Assembly (NCBI RefSeq): GCF_002479495.1 | Contig: NZ_DLNQ01000001.1 | Span: 75,185-139,184, forward strand | Length of the DNA stretch: 64,000 nt | Source of the DNA: Brevundimonas sp. UBA7506 | Lineage (GTDB): Bacteria; Pseudomonadota; Alphaproteobacteria; Caulobacterales; Caulobacteraceae | Reading direction: 5' to 3' | Shown here: positions 16,633-24,208 of the stretch, piece by piece | How the letters are laid out: each line of letters starts with the position of its first letter | Numbering within the stretch: the first letter of the stretch is position 1 | Translations under genes and position numbers: made by a program | Notes under the pieces: model-generated | What the model was told of the DNA's origin: nothing | Seen by the model: the letters and a program-made list of their open reading frames with translations, nothing else | The model's database searches: none

Positions 16633-17679
16633 ATGACCCAGACGAAATCGGGCGGTCGCATCCTCTGCTTCGGCGAGATGCTGCTGCGGTTCAGTCCGAA
16701 CCAGAACGAACTGCTGCTGCAGTCCCCGGCCCTGACCGCGCGTCCAGGCGGGGCCGAGGCCAATGTCGCCGTCGCCCTGGCCCGCTTCGGCGCGCCGGCG
16801 GCGATGGCGACGGTCCTGCCCGACAACGCCCTGGGTCAGGCCGCCCGCGACGAGGTGCGGCGCTACGGCGTGGACACCACGCCCATCGTCTTCTCGCCTG
16901 GCCGCATGGGCCTCTATTTCCTGACGCCGGGTGCCGTGCGTCGCCCGTCCGAAGTCCTCTACGACCGCGCCGGTTCGGCCTTTGTCGAGCGCGTCGCCGA
17001 CGCCTTTGACTGGGATGCCCTGCTGGACGGCTATGAATGGCTTCACGTCTCGGGCGTGACCCCGGCCACAGGCCCCAACGGTTCGCGCGCGGCGGTCGAA
17101 CTGGTCGAGGCCGCCGTCCGCAACGGCGTCCGCGTCAGCTACGACGGCAATTTCCGCGGCAAGCTGTGGGAGCAGTGGGCCGGTGATCCGCCCGCCACCC
17201 TCGGCAAGATGCTGGCCGGGGCCGAGATCGCCTTCGCCGACGACCGTGACTTCGCCCTGGTGTTGAAGACCAAGTTCGAGGACGCCGATCCCAATGCGCG
17301 CCGCCGTCTGGCCGCCGCCGCGGCGTTTGACGCCTTCCCCCGCCTGCAACGCATCGCCTGCACCCTGCGCGTGCAGGAAAGCGTGGCCGATCAGGCCCTG
17401 TCGGCGGTCATGCTGACGCGCGGCCCGAATGGCGAAGTGGTCGAAACCTGCGCCGAGGCCATTCACATGACGGGCGTGGTGGACCGGGTCGGCGGCGGCG
17501 ACGCCTTCGCCTCGGGCGTGCTGTTCGGCCTGTGGAGCGGCTGGTCCGACCAGGACGCCCTGGACTTCGGTCTGGCGGCGGCGGGTCTGAAACACTCGGT
17601 GCCCGGCGACTTCAACCTGTTCACCGCCGCCGAGGTGCGCGCAGCCATGGGCGACGGCGGCTTCGACATTCGTCGCTGA
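16633..17679 (+). CDS. kdgK: 2-keto-3-deoxygluconate kinase (PfkB family)
   Basis: The 348-residue product carries PfkB kinase marks: GGAEANVAVALARFG near the N-terminus and the C-terminal anion-hole motif DRVGGGDAFASGVLFG with its catalytic Asp. KdgK phosphorylates 2-keto-3-deoxygluconate to KDPG, which joins the Entner-Doudoroff pathway. The matching KDPG aldolase gene is not in this window. It ends the kdu operon; operator copy 4 follows and belongs to the next gene. Confidence 0.92.
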   Translation: MTQTKSGGRILCFGEMLLRFSPNQNELLLQSPALTARPGGAEANVAVALARFGAPAAMATVLPDNALGQAARDEVRRYGVDTTPIVFSPGRMGLYFLTPGAVRRPSEVLYDRAGSAFVERVADAFDWDALLDGYEWLHVSGVTPATGPNGSRAAVELVEAAVRNGVRVSYDGNFRGKLWEQWAGDPPATLGKMLAGAEIAFADDRDFALVLKTKFEDADPNARRRLAAAAAFDAFPRLQRIACTLRVQESVADQALSAVMLTRGPNGEVVETCAEAIHMTGVVDRVGGGDAFASGVLFGLWSGWSDQDALDFGLAAAGLKHSVPGDFNLFTAAEVRAAMGDGGFDIRR

Positions 17680-17723
17680 CGGTTTCGTGAAAACCGGGGC
17701 GTTTTCAAGGGCGCCCCGCCACT

Positions 17724-17738
17724 AGGAAACCGGTGTCA
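17724..17738. promoter_or_regulatory. Uronate-regulon operator copy 4
   Basis: AGGAAACCGGTGTCA, identical to copy 2, lies 70 bases before the pectate lyase start. It suggests that the lyase has its own regulated promoter even though the gene follows kdgK on the same strand. Confidence 0.8.
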
Positions 17739-17807
17739 ATCGTGTTTAGCTTCGCTGAACTCAAGCAGCCGTCAGAGCTGCGAGGCGACGCATCCGAGGA
17801 AGACACC

Positions 17808-19457
17808 ATGACGCTCATGAACCGCCGCGCCCTGCTGGCCGCCGGCGCCGCCGCGACCTTTACGGCCGCCTCCGCTCCCGCCCTGGCTAAAACCGTCCTT
17901 CAGGCCGCGCCCGACCGCGCGGCTGTCTTGGCGGCGATGAAGCGCGCCACCCGCTTCATGACCGACGAAGCCGCCGTCGAGGGCGGCTATGTCTGGAACG
18001 TCCTGCCCGACTTCTCGCGCCGCTGGGGCGAGCTGGAAGCCTCGCCGACCATGATCTGGGTCCAGCCCCCCGGCACGGCCACCGTCGGCCACCTCTATCT
18101 GGACGCCTACCACGCCACCGGCGACGAACAGTTCTATGAGGCCGCCAAGTCCGCCGCCGACGCCCTGGTGCGCGGCCAGCATCCGGCGGGCGGCTGGAAC
18201 TACGTCATCGACACTGCGGGCGAGGAATCGCTCAAGCGCTGGTACGCCACCTACGGCAAGAACGCCTGGCGAATGGAGGAATTCCACCGCTATTACGGCA
18301 ACGCCACCTTCGACGACGCGGGCACGGCCGAGGCCTCGCAGCTGCTGCTGCGGGTCTATCTGGAGAAACGCGAGCGCAAGTATCGCGCCCCGCTGGACAA
18401 GGCGATCCAGTTCGTCCTCGACGCCCAGTACGCCAACGGCGGCTGGCCACAGCGCTATCCCTTCGTCGAAAACGGCGGCATCCACGGCCACGAGGACTAC
18501 ACCCCCTACATCACCTTCAACGACGACGTGGCGGGCGAGAACCTAGAGTTCCTGCTCTACGCCTATCAGGGGCTGGCGGTGAACGGTCGCGGCGATGCCC
18601 GCCTGCTGGACGCCATCCATCGCGGCATGGACATCTATGTGAAGACCCAGCAGCCCATGCCGCAACCGGCCTGGGGCCTGCAGCACTTCCCCGACACCCT
18701 GAAGCCCGCGGGCGCGCGGACCATCGAGCCGCAAGCCTTCGCCACGCACACCACGGGCGCCAATATCAAGTCGATGCTGGGCTTCTACCGCCTGACCGGC
18801 GATCGCAAATACATGGCGCGTCTGCCCGAAGCCCTGGACTGGCTGGATCAGGTGAAAACGCCGCAGAACCTGATCGCGCCGGGACGCACCCATCCGACCT
18901 TCATCCTCGAGGGCTCGAACACCCCGGTCTATATCCACCGGCGCGGGTCCAACATCACCAACGGCCAGTATTACGCGGACACCAACCCCAACAACCTGAT
19001 CGTCCACTACGGCTCGTTCCGCAACGTCGACACCGCCGCCCTGCGCCGCGAGTACGAGGAACTGGCCGCCCAGTCGCCCGAAGAGGTCAGCCGCAACTCG
19101 CCGCTGAAGGCCCGCGCCGGGTCGCTGAAGCTGCCGAAGTATTTCACCCTGCAGGACGTCGATGTCTGGGACATGTCGTCGGACGCGCGTCGTCTAGCCA
19201 AGCCTGCACCGGGCCGCGCCGCCGAACTGGTCGCCGGGCTAAACGCGCGCGGCTACTGGCCCTCGCCCCTGACCACGACCTCCAACCCCTATATCGGCGA
19301 GGCCCCGGCGGCGGTCACGGGCGGCGAGTACCAGACCACCCGCGTCGGCGACCTGTGGGACACCTCGCCCTACAACACCGACTATCCGGTCGAGTGCGTC
19401 TCGACCCAGGTCTTCATCAGGAACATGGGCGAACTGATCGAGACGCTGGAAGGCTGA
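17808..19457 (+). CDS. pelA: Exported pectate lyase, polysaccharide lyase family 10
   Basis: The 549-residue enzyme starts with a Tat-like signal (NRRALLAAGAAATFTAASAP). The mature protein has an alpha/alpha-toroid family 10 pattern, including NGGWPQRYPFVENGG, the acidic YTPYITFNDD stretch and IHRRGSNITNGQYY. PL10 enzymes cleave polygalacturonate by beta-elimination, giving the unsaturated uronides that KduI and KduD process. The ATG at 17808 has GAGGA eight bases upstream and directly precedes the signal; an earlier in-frame ATG overlaps the operator and is rejected. The enzyme should act in the periplasm or outside the cell. Confidence 0.9.
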   Translation: MTLMNRRALLAAGAAATFTAASAPALAKTVLQAAPDRAAVLAAMKRATRFMTDEAAVEGGYVWNVLPDFSRRWGELEASPTMIWVQPPGTATVGHLYLDAYHATGDEQFYEAAKSAADALVRGQHPAGGWNYVIDTAGEESLKRWYATYGKNAWRMEEFHRYYGNATFDDAGTAEASQLLLRVYLEKRERKYRAPLDKAIQFVLDAQYANGGWPQRYPFVENGGIHGHEDYTPYITFNDDVAGENLEFLLYAYQGLAVNGRGDARLLDAIHRGMDIYVKTQQPMPQPAWGLQHFPDTLKPAGARTIEPQAFATHTTGANIKSMLGFYRLTGDRKYMARLPEALDWLDQVKTPQNLIAPGRTHPTFILEGSNTPVYIHRRGSNITNGQYYADTNPNNLIVHYGSFRNVDTAALRREYEELAAQSPEEVSRNSPLKARAGSLKLPKYFTLQDVDVWDMSSDARRLAKPAPGRAAELVAGLNARGYWPSPLTTTSNPYIGEAPAAVTGGEYQTTRVGDLWDTSPYNTDYPVECVSTQVFIRNMGELIETLEG

Positions 19458-19468
19458 TTAGGGGTAGC

Positions 19469-19494
19469 GTCGGCGCCTAGAGATAGGCGCCGAC
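19469..19494. terminator. Convergent hairpin between pectate lyase and uxaA
   Basis: A 10-bp perfect stem GTCGGCGCCT/AGGCGCCGAC with a 6-base loop covers the last codons of uxaA and lies 12 bases past the lyase stop. There is no T-run on either side, so it may act as a weak bidirectional terminator. Confidence 0.5.
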
Positions 19495-20976
19495 CTGCCA
19501 AGGCACGAACTCGTTGTCACCGATACCGAGGGCTTCGGACTTGGACGGCTCGCCCGAGGCCACGGCCAGCATCCGCTCGAAGATGGCGCGGCCGACCTCC
19601 TCCATCGCCACGCCGGTCAGCACCGGAGAGGCGTCGATGTCCATGTCCTCGTCCATCCAGTTCGCCAGCCTGGCGTTGGAGGCGACCTTGATCGACGGCG
19701 CGGGCTTGGCTCCAAAGACCGATCCCCGCCCCGTGGTGAAGACGATCAGATTGGCGCCCGAGGCGATCTGCCCCGTCGCCGAGCAGGGGTCGTATCCGGG
19801 ACTGTCCATGAAGCTCAGCCCCTGGGTCGTCAGCGGCTCGGCATAGCCGATCACGTCATTGAGCGGGGTCGAACCCGACTTGGCCACCGCCCCCAGCGAC
19901 TTCTCCAGGATGGTCGTCAGGCCGCCCTTCAGATTGCCGGGCGACGGGTTGTTGTTCAGCTCCATGCCGTGCTTGTCGGCATAGGCCCGCCACCATTCCA
20001 GACGGGCGTTCAGCCTGTCCGCCACGTCCTGCGACGCCGCGCGACGCAGCAGCAGATGTTCCGCGCCCCAGATCTCCGGCGTCTCCGACAGCATGGCCGA
20101 GCCGCCGTAGGCGACCAGCAGGTCGACCGCCGCGCCCAGGGCTGGATTGGCGGTGACGCCGGACCAGCCGTCCGACCCGCCGCATTGCAGGCCCACAGTC
20201 AGGTGCGAGGCCGACACCGGCTGGCGCTGGACCTTGGCGGCTTCGCTCACCAGTTCGCGGACGATCTCAATGCCCGCCTCAATCGCGCGGGCCGTGCCCC
20301 CGGCTTCCTGAATGGTCAGGGCGCGCAGGGAAGGTCCTGCCTCCAGCCCTTCGTTGGCCAGCCAGGCCGGGATCTGGTTGGCCTCGCAGCCCAGGCCGAC
20401 GATCAGAATCGAATGGAAGTTCGGATGCCGGGCGTATCCAGCCAGTGTCCGCTGCAGCAGGACCGTGTCGCTCGACAGTGAGGACCCGCCGCAACCGCCC
20501 TGATGGGTGAAGGCCACCACCCCGTCCACGCCCTTCGGCAGGCTGGCGTCAGGGAAGGCGTCGGCGATCCGCCGCGCCACCGTGGCCGAGCAGTTCACGC
20601 TGGTCAGGACCCCGATATAGTTCCGCGTCCCCACCCGACCATCGGCGCGAACAATGCCGTTGAAGGTCGCTCCAGACAGAGGCGTCGGCGCATGAACGTC
20701 CGCCCCGACCTCGGCCTCGCGTCCGTCCTCGGCCATGGCCAGGTTGTGGACGTGGACATGATCCCCAGCGGCGATCGCCGCCTTGGCTCGCCCGATGACC
20801 TGGCCGTAGCGACGGACCAGACCGCCCGCCTCTACGGCATGGCGAGCGATCTTGTGACCCGTGGCGATCTCGGCGCGCGCGGGTGCAGCCAGACCTTCGG
20901 GCGTCTCGCCCACGGCGATGTCGTCAAGGGCGATGGCGACATCATCGGCGGGGTTCAGGACCAGGACGCGGCTCAT
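19477..20976 (-). CDS. uxaA: Altronate dehydratase
   Basis: The 499-residue product begins with a small SAF-type domain (to about residue 95) and continues with the UxaA core: NYIGVLTSVNCSATVA, FTHQGGCGG, QCGGSDGWSG and SPGYDPCSATGQIASG. The conserved Cys residues fit the metal-dependent lyase family. It removes water from D-altronate to give 2-keto-3-deoxygluconate. It is the last gene of uxaC-uxuB-uxaA, three bases after uxuB, at the usual family length. Confidence 0.93.
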   Translation of the reverse strand: MSRVLVLNPADDVAIALDDIAVGETPEGLAAPARAEIATGHKIARHAVEAGGLVRRYGQVIGRAKAAIAAGDHVHVHNLAMAEDGREAEVGADVHAPTPLSGATFNGIVRADGRVGTRNYIGVLTSVNCSATVARRIADAFPDASLPKGVDGVVAFTHQGGCGGSSLSSDTVLLQRTLAGYARHPNFHSILIVGLGCEANQIPAWLANEGLEAGPSLRALTIQEAGGTARAIEAGIEIVRELVSEAAKVQRQPVSASHLTVGLQCGGSDGWSGVTANPALGAAVDLLVAYGGSAMLSETPEIWGAEHLLLRRAASQDVADRLNARLEWWRAYADKHGMELNNNPSPGNLKGGLTTILEKSLGAVAKSGSTPLNDVIGYAEPLTTQGLSFMDSPGYDPCSATGQIASGANLIVFTTGRGSVFGAKPAPSIKVASNARLANWMDEDMDIDASPVLTGVAMEEVGRAIFERMLAVASGEPSKSEALGIGDNEFVPWQVGAYL

Positions 20977-20979
20977 GCT

Positions 20980-22449
20980 CTACTCCGTCACGCGGCGCGC
21001 GGCCTCGACCGCGCCGTGCTCTCTCAAGGACAGGAAGGCGCCGGTGACCGCATCGACGAAGCGCCGGTCGCTGCCCAGAGCCTCGGGGAAGACGGCCGAC
21101 AGGGTCAGCAGGGCGCGGACCTCGGCCTCATCGTTCTCGGACGCCGCGATCAGTTCGGCGGTGCGCGCCGCAAGAGGATCGTCGACCACGACAGCCTCGC
21201 CGCTTTCGGTCACGCCCTCCTGCCAGCGCATCCAGGCGGCGACGCCCAGGGCCAGAGCCTCGATCCCCTGCCCGGCCGCCAGCCGTTCTGCCGCACCCGC
21301 CAGGAGACGCTGGGGCAGCTTCTGCGACCCGTCCATGGCGATCTGGCGCGTCCGGTGCATCAGGGCCGAGTTGGAGAAGCGGGCCATCAGTTCCAGGCGA
21401 TAGGCGGCCACGTCCAGCCCCGGCGGCGGGTTCAGCGTGGTCTGCGCCTCGTCCCACAGGGCCTCGATGAAGGCGCGGAAGGCCGGAACCGCCACAGCCT
21501 CATGCACGTGTTCGTAACCCGACAGGGCGCCGAGATAGGCCGTCGCCGAGTGTGCGCCGTTGAGCAGGCGCAGCTTGGCGTCTTCCCACGGCTCGACCGC
21601 ATCGGTCAGTTGCACGCCGAAGGCGGCGAAGTCCGGCCGCTCTCCCGCGAACCAGTCCTCGATCACCCACTGGGTAAAGGGTTCGGCCTTGACCATGCCC
21701 TGATCCTCGACGCCCAGCCGCGCGGTCAGGCGGGCCACGTCGTCAGGAATGGTGGCCGGCACGATCCGGTCGATCATGGTCTGGGGGAAGGCGCCCTCGG
21801 CCTCGATCCAGTCGGCCAGCGACAGATCAATGCGCCGGGCCATGGCGATGACGCCGGCCCGGATGCGCTTGCCGTTGTGGGGGATGTTATCGCAGCTGAT
21901 GACGGTGAAGGGCGCGAGCCCCGCCGCCTTCCTCGCCTGCAGGGCCGCGACGATGAAGCCCGGCGCGGTGCGCGGCGAGGCGATGTTGGCCAGGTCGGCG
22001 GCCACGTCCGGATCGTCCACCAACAGATCGCCCGTCGCCGGGTCCAGGCGATAGCCCTTCTCCGTCACCGTCAGGGTAACGATGTGGACCTCGGCGTCGG
22101 CCATGGCCGCAACCAGAGCCGCAGGGTCTTCCGGCCCGACCAGAACGCCGCGGCCGGCGCCAATCACGCGCAGATGCTCCGCCGCCCCGTCGCGCACGAC
22201 CAGGGTGTAGAGCCCGTCCTGGGGGTTCAGTTGGTCGCGCACGCCGGGCGAGCGCAGCGAGGCCCCCAGCACGCCCCAACGCAGATCACCGCTGGCCAGG
22301 GCGTCGTCGAACACCACCGCCTGATGGGCGCGGTGGAAGGCGCCGATGCCCAGATGGACCACGCCGGTCTTCACCGCCGCGCGGTCATAGGCCGGGCGCG
22401 CGACATCGGCGGGCAGCCCCTCTAGGGCCGCGTCATTGAGGCGGGTCAC
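20980..22449 (-). CDS. uxuB: Mannitol-dehydrogenase-family uronate reductase (UxuB type)
   Basis: The 489-residue enzyme has the family's N-terminal VVHLGIGAFHRAHQA, then TLTVTEKGYRLDP, VISCDNIPHNGKR and IDRIVPATIP, with the active-site Lys region LRLLNGAHS. These agree with D-fructuronate/mannonate oxidoreductase UxuB more than with UxaB. Because it is coupled to uxaA and uxaC and no mannonate dehydratase gene is in view, it may reduce tagaturonate to altronate in this pathway. The GTG start at 22449 overlaps the uxaC stop as GTGA. Confidence 0.85.
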   Translation of the reverse strand: MTRLNDAALEGLPADVARPAYDRAAVKTGVVHLGIGAFHRAHQAVVFDDALASGDLRWGVLGASLRSPGVRDQLNPQDGLYTLVVRDGAAEHLRVIGAGRGVLVGPEDPAALVAAMADAEVHIVTLTVTEKGYRLDPATGDLLVDDPDVAADLANIASPRTAPGFIVAALQARKAAGLAPFTVISCDNIPHNGKRIRAGVIAMARRIDLSLADWIEAEGAFPQTMIDRIVPATIPDDVARLTARLGVEDQGMVKAEPFTQWVIEDWFAGERPDFAAFGVQLTDAVEPWEDAKLRLLNGAHSATAYLGALSGYEHVHEAVAVPAFRAFIEALWDEAQTTLNPPPGLDVAAYRLELMARFSNSALMHRTRQIAMDGSQKLPQRLLAGAAERLAAGQGIEALALGVAAWMRWQEGVTESGEAVVVDDPLAARTAELIAASENDEAEVRALLTLSAVFPEALGSDRRFVDAVTGAFLSLREHGAVEAARRVTE

Positions 22450-23861
22450 AGCTTGTAGGCCGCCTTGACCAGACCATAGGTCAGGGCTTGGGCCAGCTCG
22501 TGGGCCTCGTCCTCCTCCATGCGATGCTCGACCACCAGCTTGGCCAGGAAGCCGCAGTCCATGCGCCGGGCCACGTCGTGACGCGCCGGGATCGACAGGA
22601 AGGCCCGCGTGTCGTCGTTGAAGCCGACAGTGTTGTAGAAGCCCGCCGTCTCGGTGACCTGCTCGCGGAAACGACGCATGCCCTCGGGGCTGTCGTGGAA
22701 CCACCAGCTCGGCCCCAGCTTCAGCGCCGGATAGTGTCCGGCCAGGGGCGCCAGTTCGCGGCTGTAGGAGGTCTCGTCCAGGGTGAACAGGATCAGGGTC
22801 AGGCGCGTGTCCGACCCGAAACGGTCCAACAGCGGCTTGAGCGCCCGCACATAGTCCGTCCGGGTCGGGATATCGCAGCCCTTGTCGCGGCCGAAGCGGT
22901 TGAAGACCGTGGCCGAGTGGTTGCGGAAGCTACCGGGGTGCAACTGCATCACCAGACCGTCCTCGACCGACATGGCGGCCATCTCGGTCAGCATCTGGCC
23001 GCGGAACAGCTCGGCGTCGGCGGCGCTGGCCGGGGCGGTGGAGACGCGCTTGAACAGGGCCTCGGCGTCCGCCTTCGACAGGTCGGCGGTGAAGGCGGTC
23101 GGGTGACCGTGGTCCGTCGAGGTCGCGCCCATTTCGATGAAGAAGGCGCGGCGATCGCGCAAGGCCTGCAGATAGCCCTCCCAGTTCATCGTGTCGCGGC
23201 CGGTCTGCTCGGCCAGAACCTTCAGATTGTCGCGGAAGCCCTCGTAGTCCGGGTCCAGCACCGGGTCGGGGCGATAGGCGGTCAGGACCCTGCCCTTCCA
23301 GCCCGAGGCGTTGATGACCTTGTGGTGCTCCAGCGTGTCGAGCGGGCTCTCGGTCGTAGTCAGGACCTCGATGTTGTAGCGGTCGAACAGGGCGCGCGGC
23401 TTGAAGGCCTCGGTCTTCAGCGCGGCGTCGATGACGTCGTAATAGTGATCCGCCGTCTCGGCCGACAGGCGCACGTCGATGCCGAAGGCCTCGGCGTAGA
23501 CCCAGTCGTGCCACATGCGCGACGGCGTTCCGCGGAACAGGTGATAGTTCTCGGCGAAGCGGCGCCAGATCTTGCGCGGATCAGCCTCGACCGGACCGCC
23601 GTCGGCGCGCGGCACGCCCAGGTCCTCCATCGCCATGCCCTGCGAGTGCAGCATGCGGAAGACGTAGTGATCAGGCGTGATCAGCAGCTCAGCGGGGTTG
23701 GCGAAGTTCTCATTGCCCGCGAACCAGCTGGGGTCCGTGTGGCCGTGGGGGCTGATGATCGGCAGCCCCTTCACCTCGGCGTAGAGGCGGCGCGCGACGG
23801 CCCGCGCGTCGGCGTCGGCCGGAAACAGGCGGTCGGGGTTCAGGCGAAGCGGCTGGGTCAT
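22446..23861 (-). CDS. uxaC: Uronate isomerase
   Basis: The 471-residue protein matches UxaC in length and motifs: the metal-site ISPHGHTDPSWF near residue 35, the middle LTTTESPLD, VMQLHPGSFRNHS and the C-terminal HRMEEDEAHELA. It isomerises galacturonate to tagaturonate and glucuronate to fructuronate, the entry step of the pathway. I chose the ATG at 23861 (MTQPLRLNPDRLF). No good ribosome binding site precedes it. It heads the uxaC-uxuB-uxaA operon and is divergent from the TonB receptor, across a region with two operator copies. Confidence 0.93.
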   Translation of the reverse strand: MTQPLRLNPDRLFPADADARAVARRLYAEVKGLPIISPHGHTDPSWFAGNENFANPAELLITPDHYVFRMLHSQGMAMEDLGVPRADGGPVEADPRKIWRRFAENYHLFRGTPSRMWHDWVYAEAFGIDVRLSAETADHYYDVIDAALKTEAFKPRALFDRYNIEVLTTTESPLDTLEHHKVINASGWKGRVLTAYRPDPVLDPDYEGFRDNLKVLAEQTGRDTMNWEGYLQALRDRRAFFIEMGATSTDHGHPTAFTADLSKADAEALFKRVSTAPASAADAELFRGQMLTEMAAMSVEDGLVMQLHPGSFRNHSATVFNRFGRDKGCDIPTRTDYVRALKPLLDRFGSDTRLTLILFTLDETSYSRELAPLAGHYPALKLGPSWWFHDSPEGMRRFREQVTETAGFYNTVGFNDDTRAFLSIPARHDVARRMDCGFLAKLVVEHRMEEDEAHELAQALTYGLVKAAYKL

Positions 23862-24096
23862 GCGACAACTCGAGACTGGATTTCGAACAGTCAGAGCAGG
23901 ACGCAAGGCTCGGCGAATCGCATTGTCGTCGGACCCATTGATCCGAAGCCGACAGGGCCGCTTCCCCTTTCGCCGCCCCTCTGACGGGGGTGGTCGTTTG
24001 GTTGTTTTCTTCGGGCGCAGAACCGTCGTGCGGCTTCGATGCGATCAGCGTTCGTCATCATCTTGCCACACACCGGAAACTGTGCGTAGCTTTATA

Positions 24097-24110
24097 TGAC
24101 ACCGGTGGCA
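24097..24110. promoter_or_regulatory. Uronate-regulon operator copy 5
   Basis: TGACACCGGTGGCA lies 33 bases before copy 6, which puts the two on the same face of the helix (about three turns). The pair is closer to the receptor gene than to uxaC but could control both. Confidence 0.72.
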
Positions 24111-24129
24111 GAGGCTGACAAACGCCAAA

Positions 24130-24143
24130 TGACACCGGTTCCC
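24130..24143. promoter_or_regulatory. Uronate-regulon operator copy 6
   Basis: TGACACCGGTTCCC is 65 bases before the TonB receptor start. Paired operators 33 bases apart suggest cooperative or looping binding of the LacI-type tetramer. Confidence 0.75.
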
Positions 24144-24208
24144 GCGATCGCGGAGGCTGGAACGGAGGCGCTCGATCTCCGAAAGGCCCAACTGGGAGGA
24201 GGACATAG

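Larger units (their letters stand above)
23862..24208. promoter_or_regulatory. Divergent control region between uxaC and TonB receptor
   Basis: This 347-bp stretch has no gene I can support. It contains operator copies 5 and 6 near its right end, and a weaker relative, ACACCGGAAAC, at about 24071-24081. GGGAGGAGG near 24195 is the ribosome binding site of the TonB receptor. Promoters for both directions must lie here, but I could not place -35/-10 elements with confidence. Confidence 0.7.

Noticed and set aside
14941..17595. Long minus-strand frame opposite kduI-kduD-kdgK
   Set aside because: It is antisense to three secure enzymes and has no recognisable motif.
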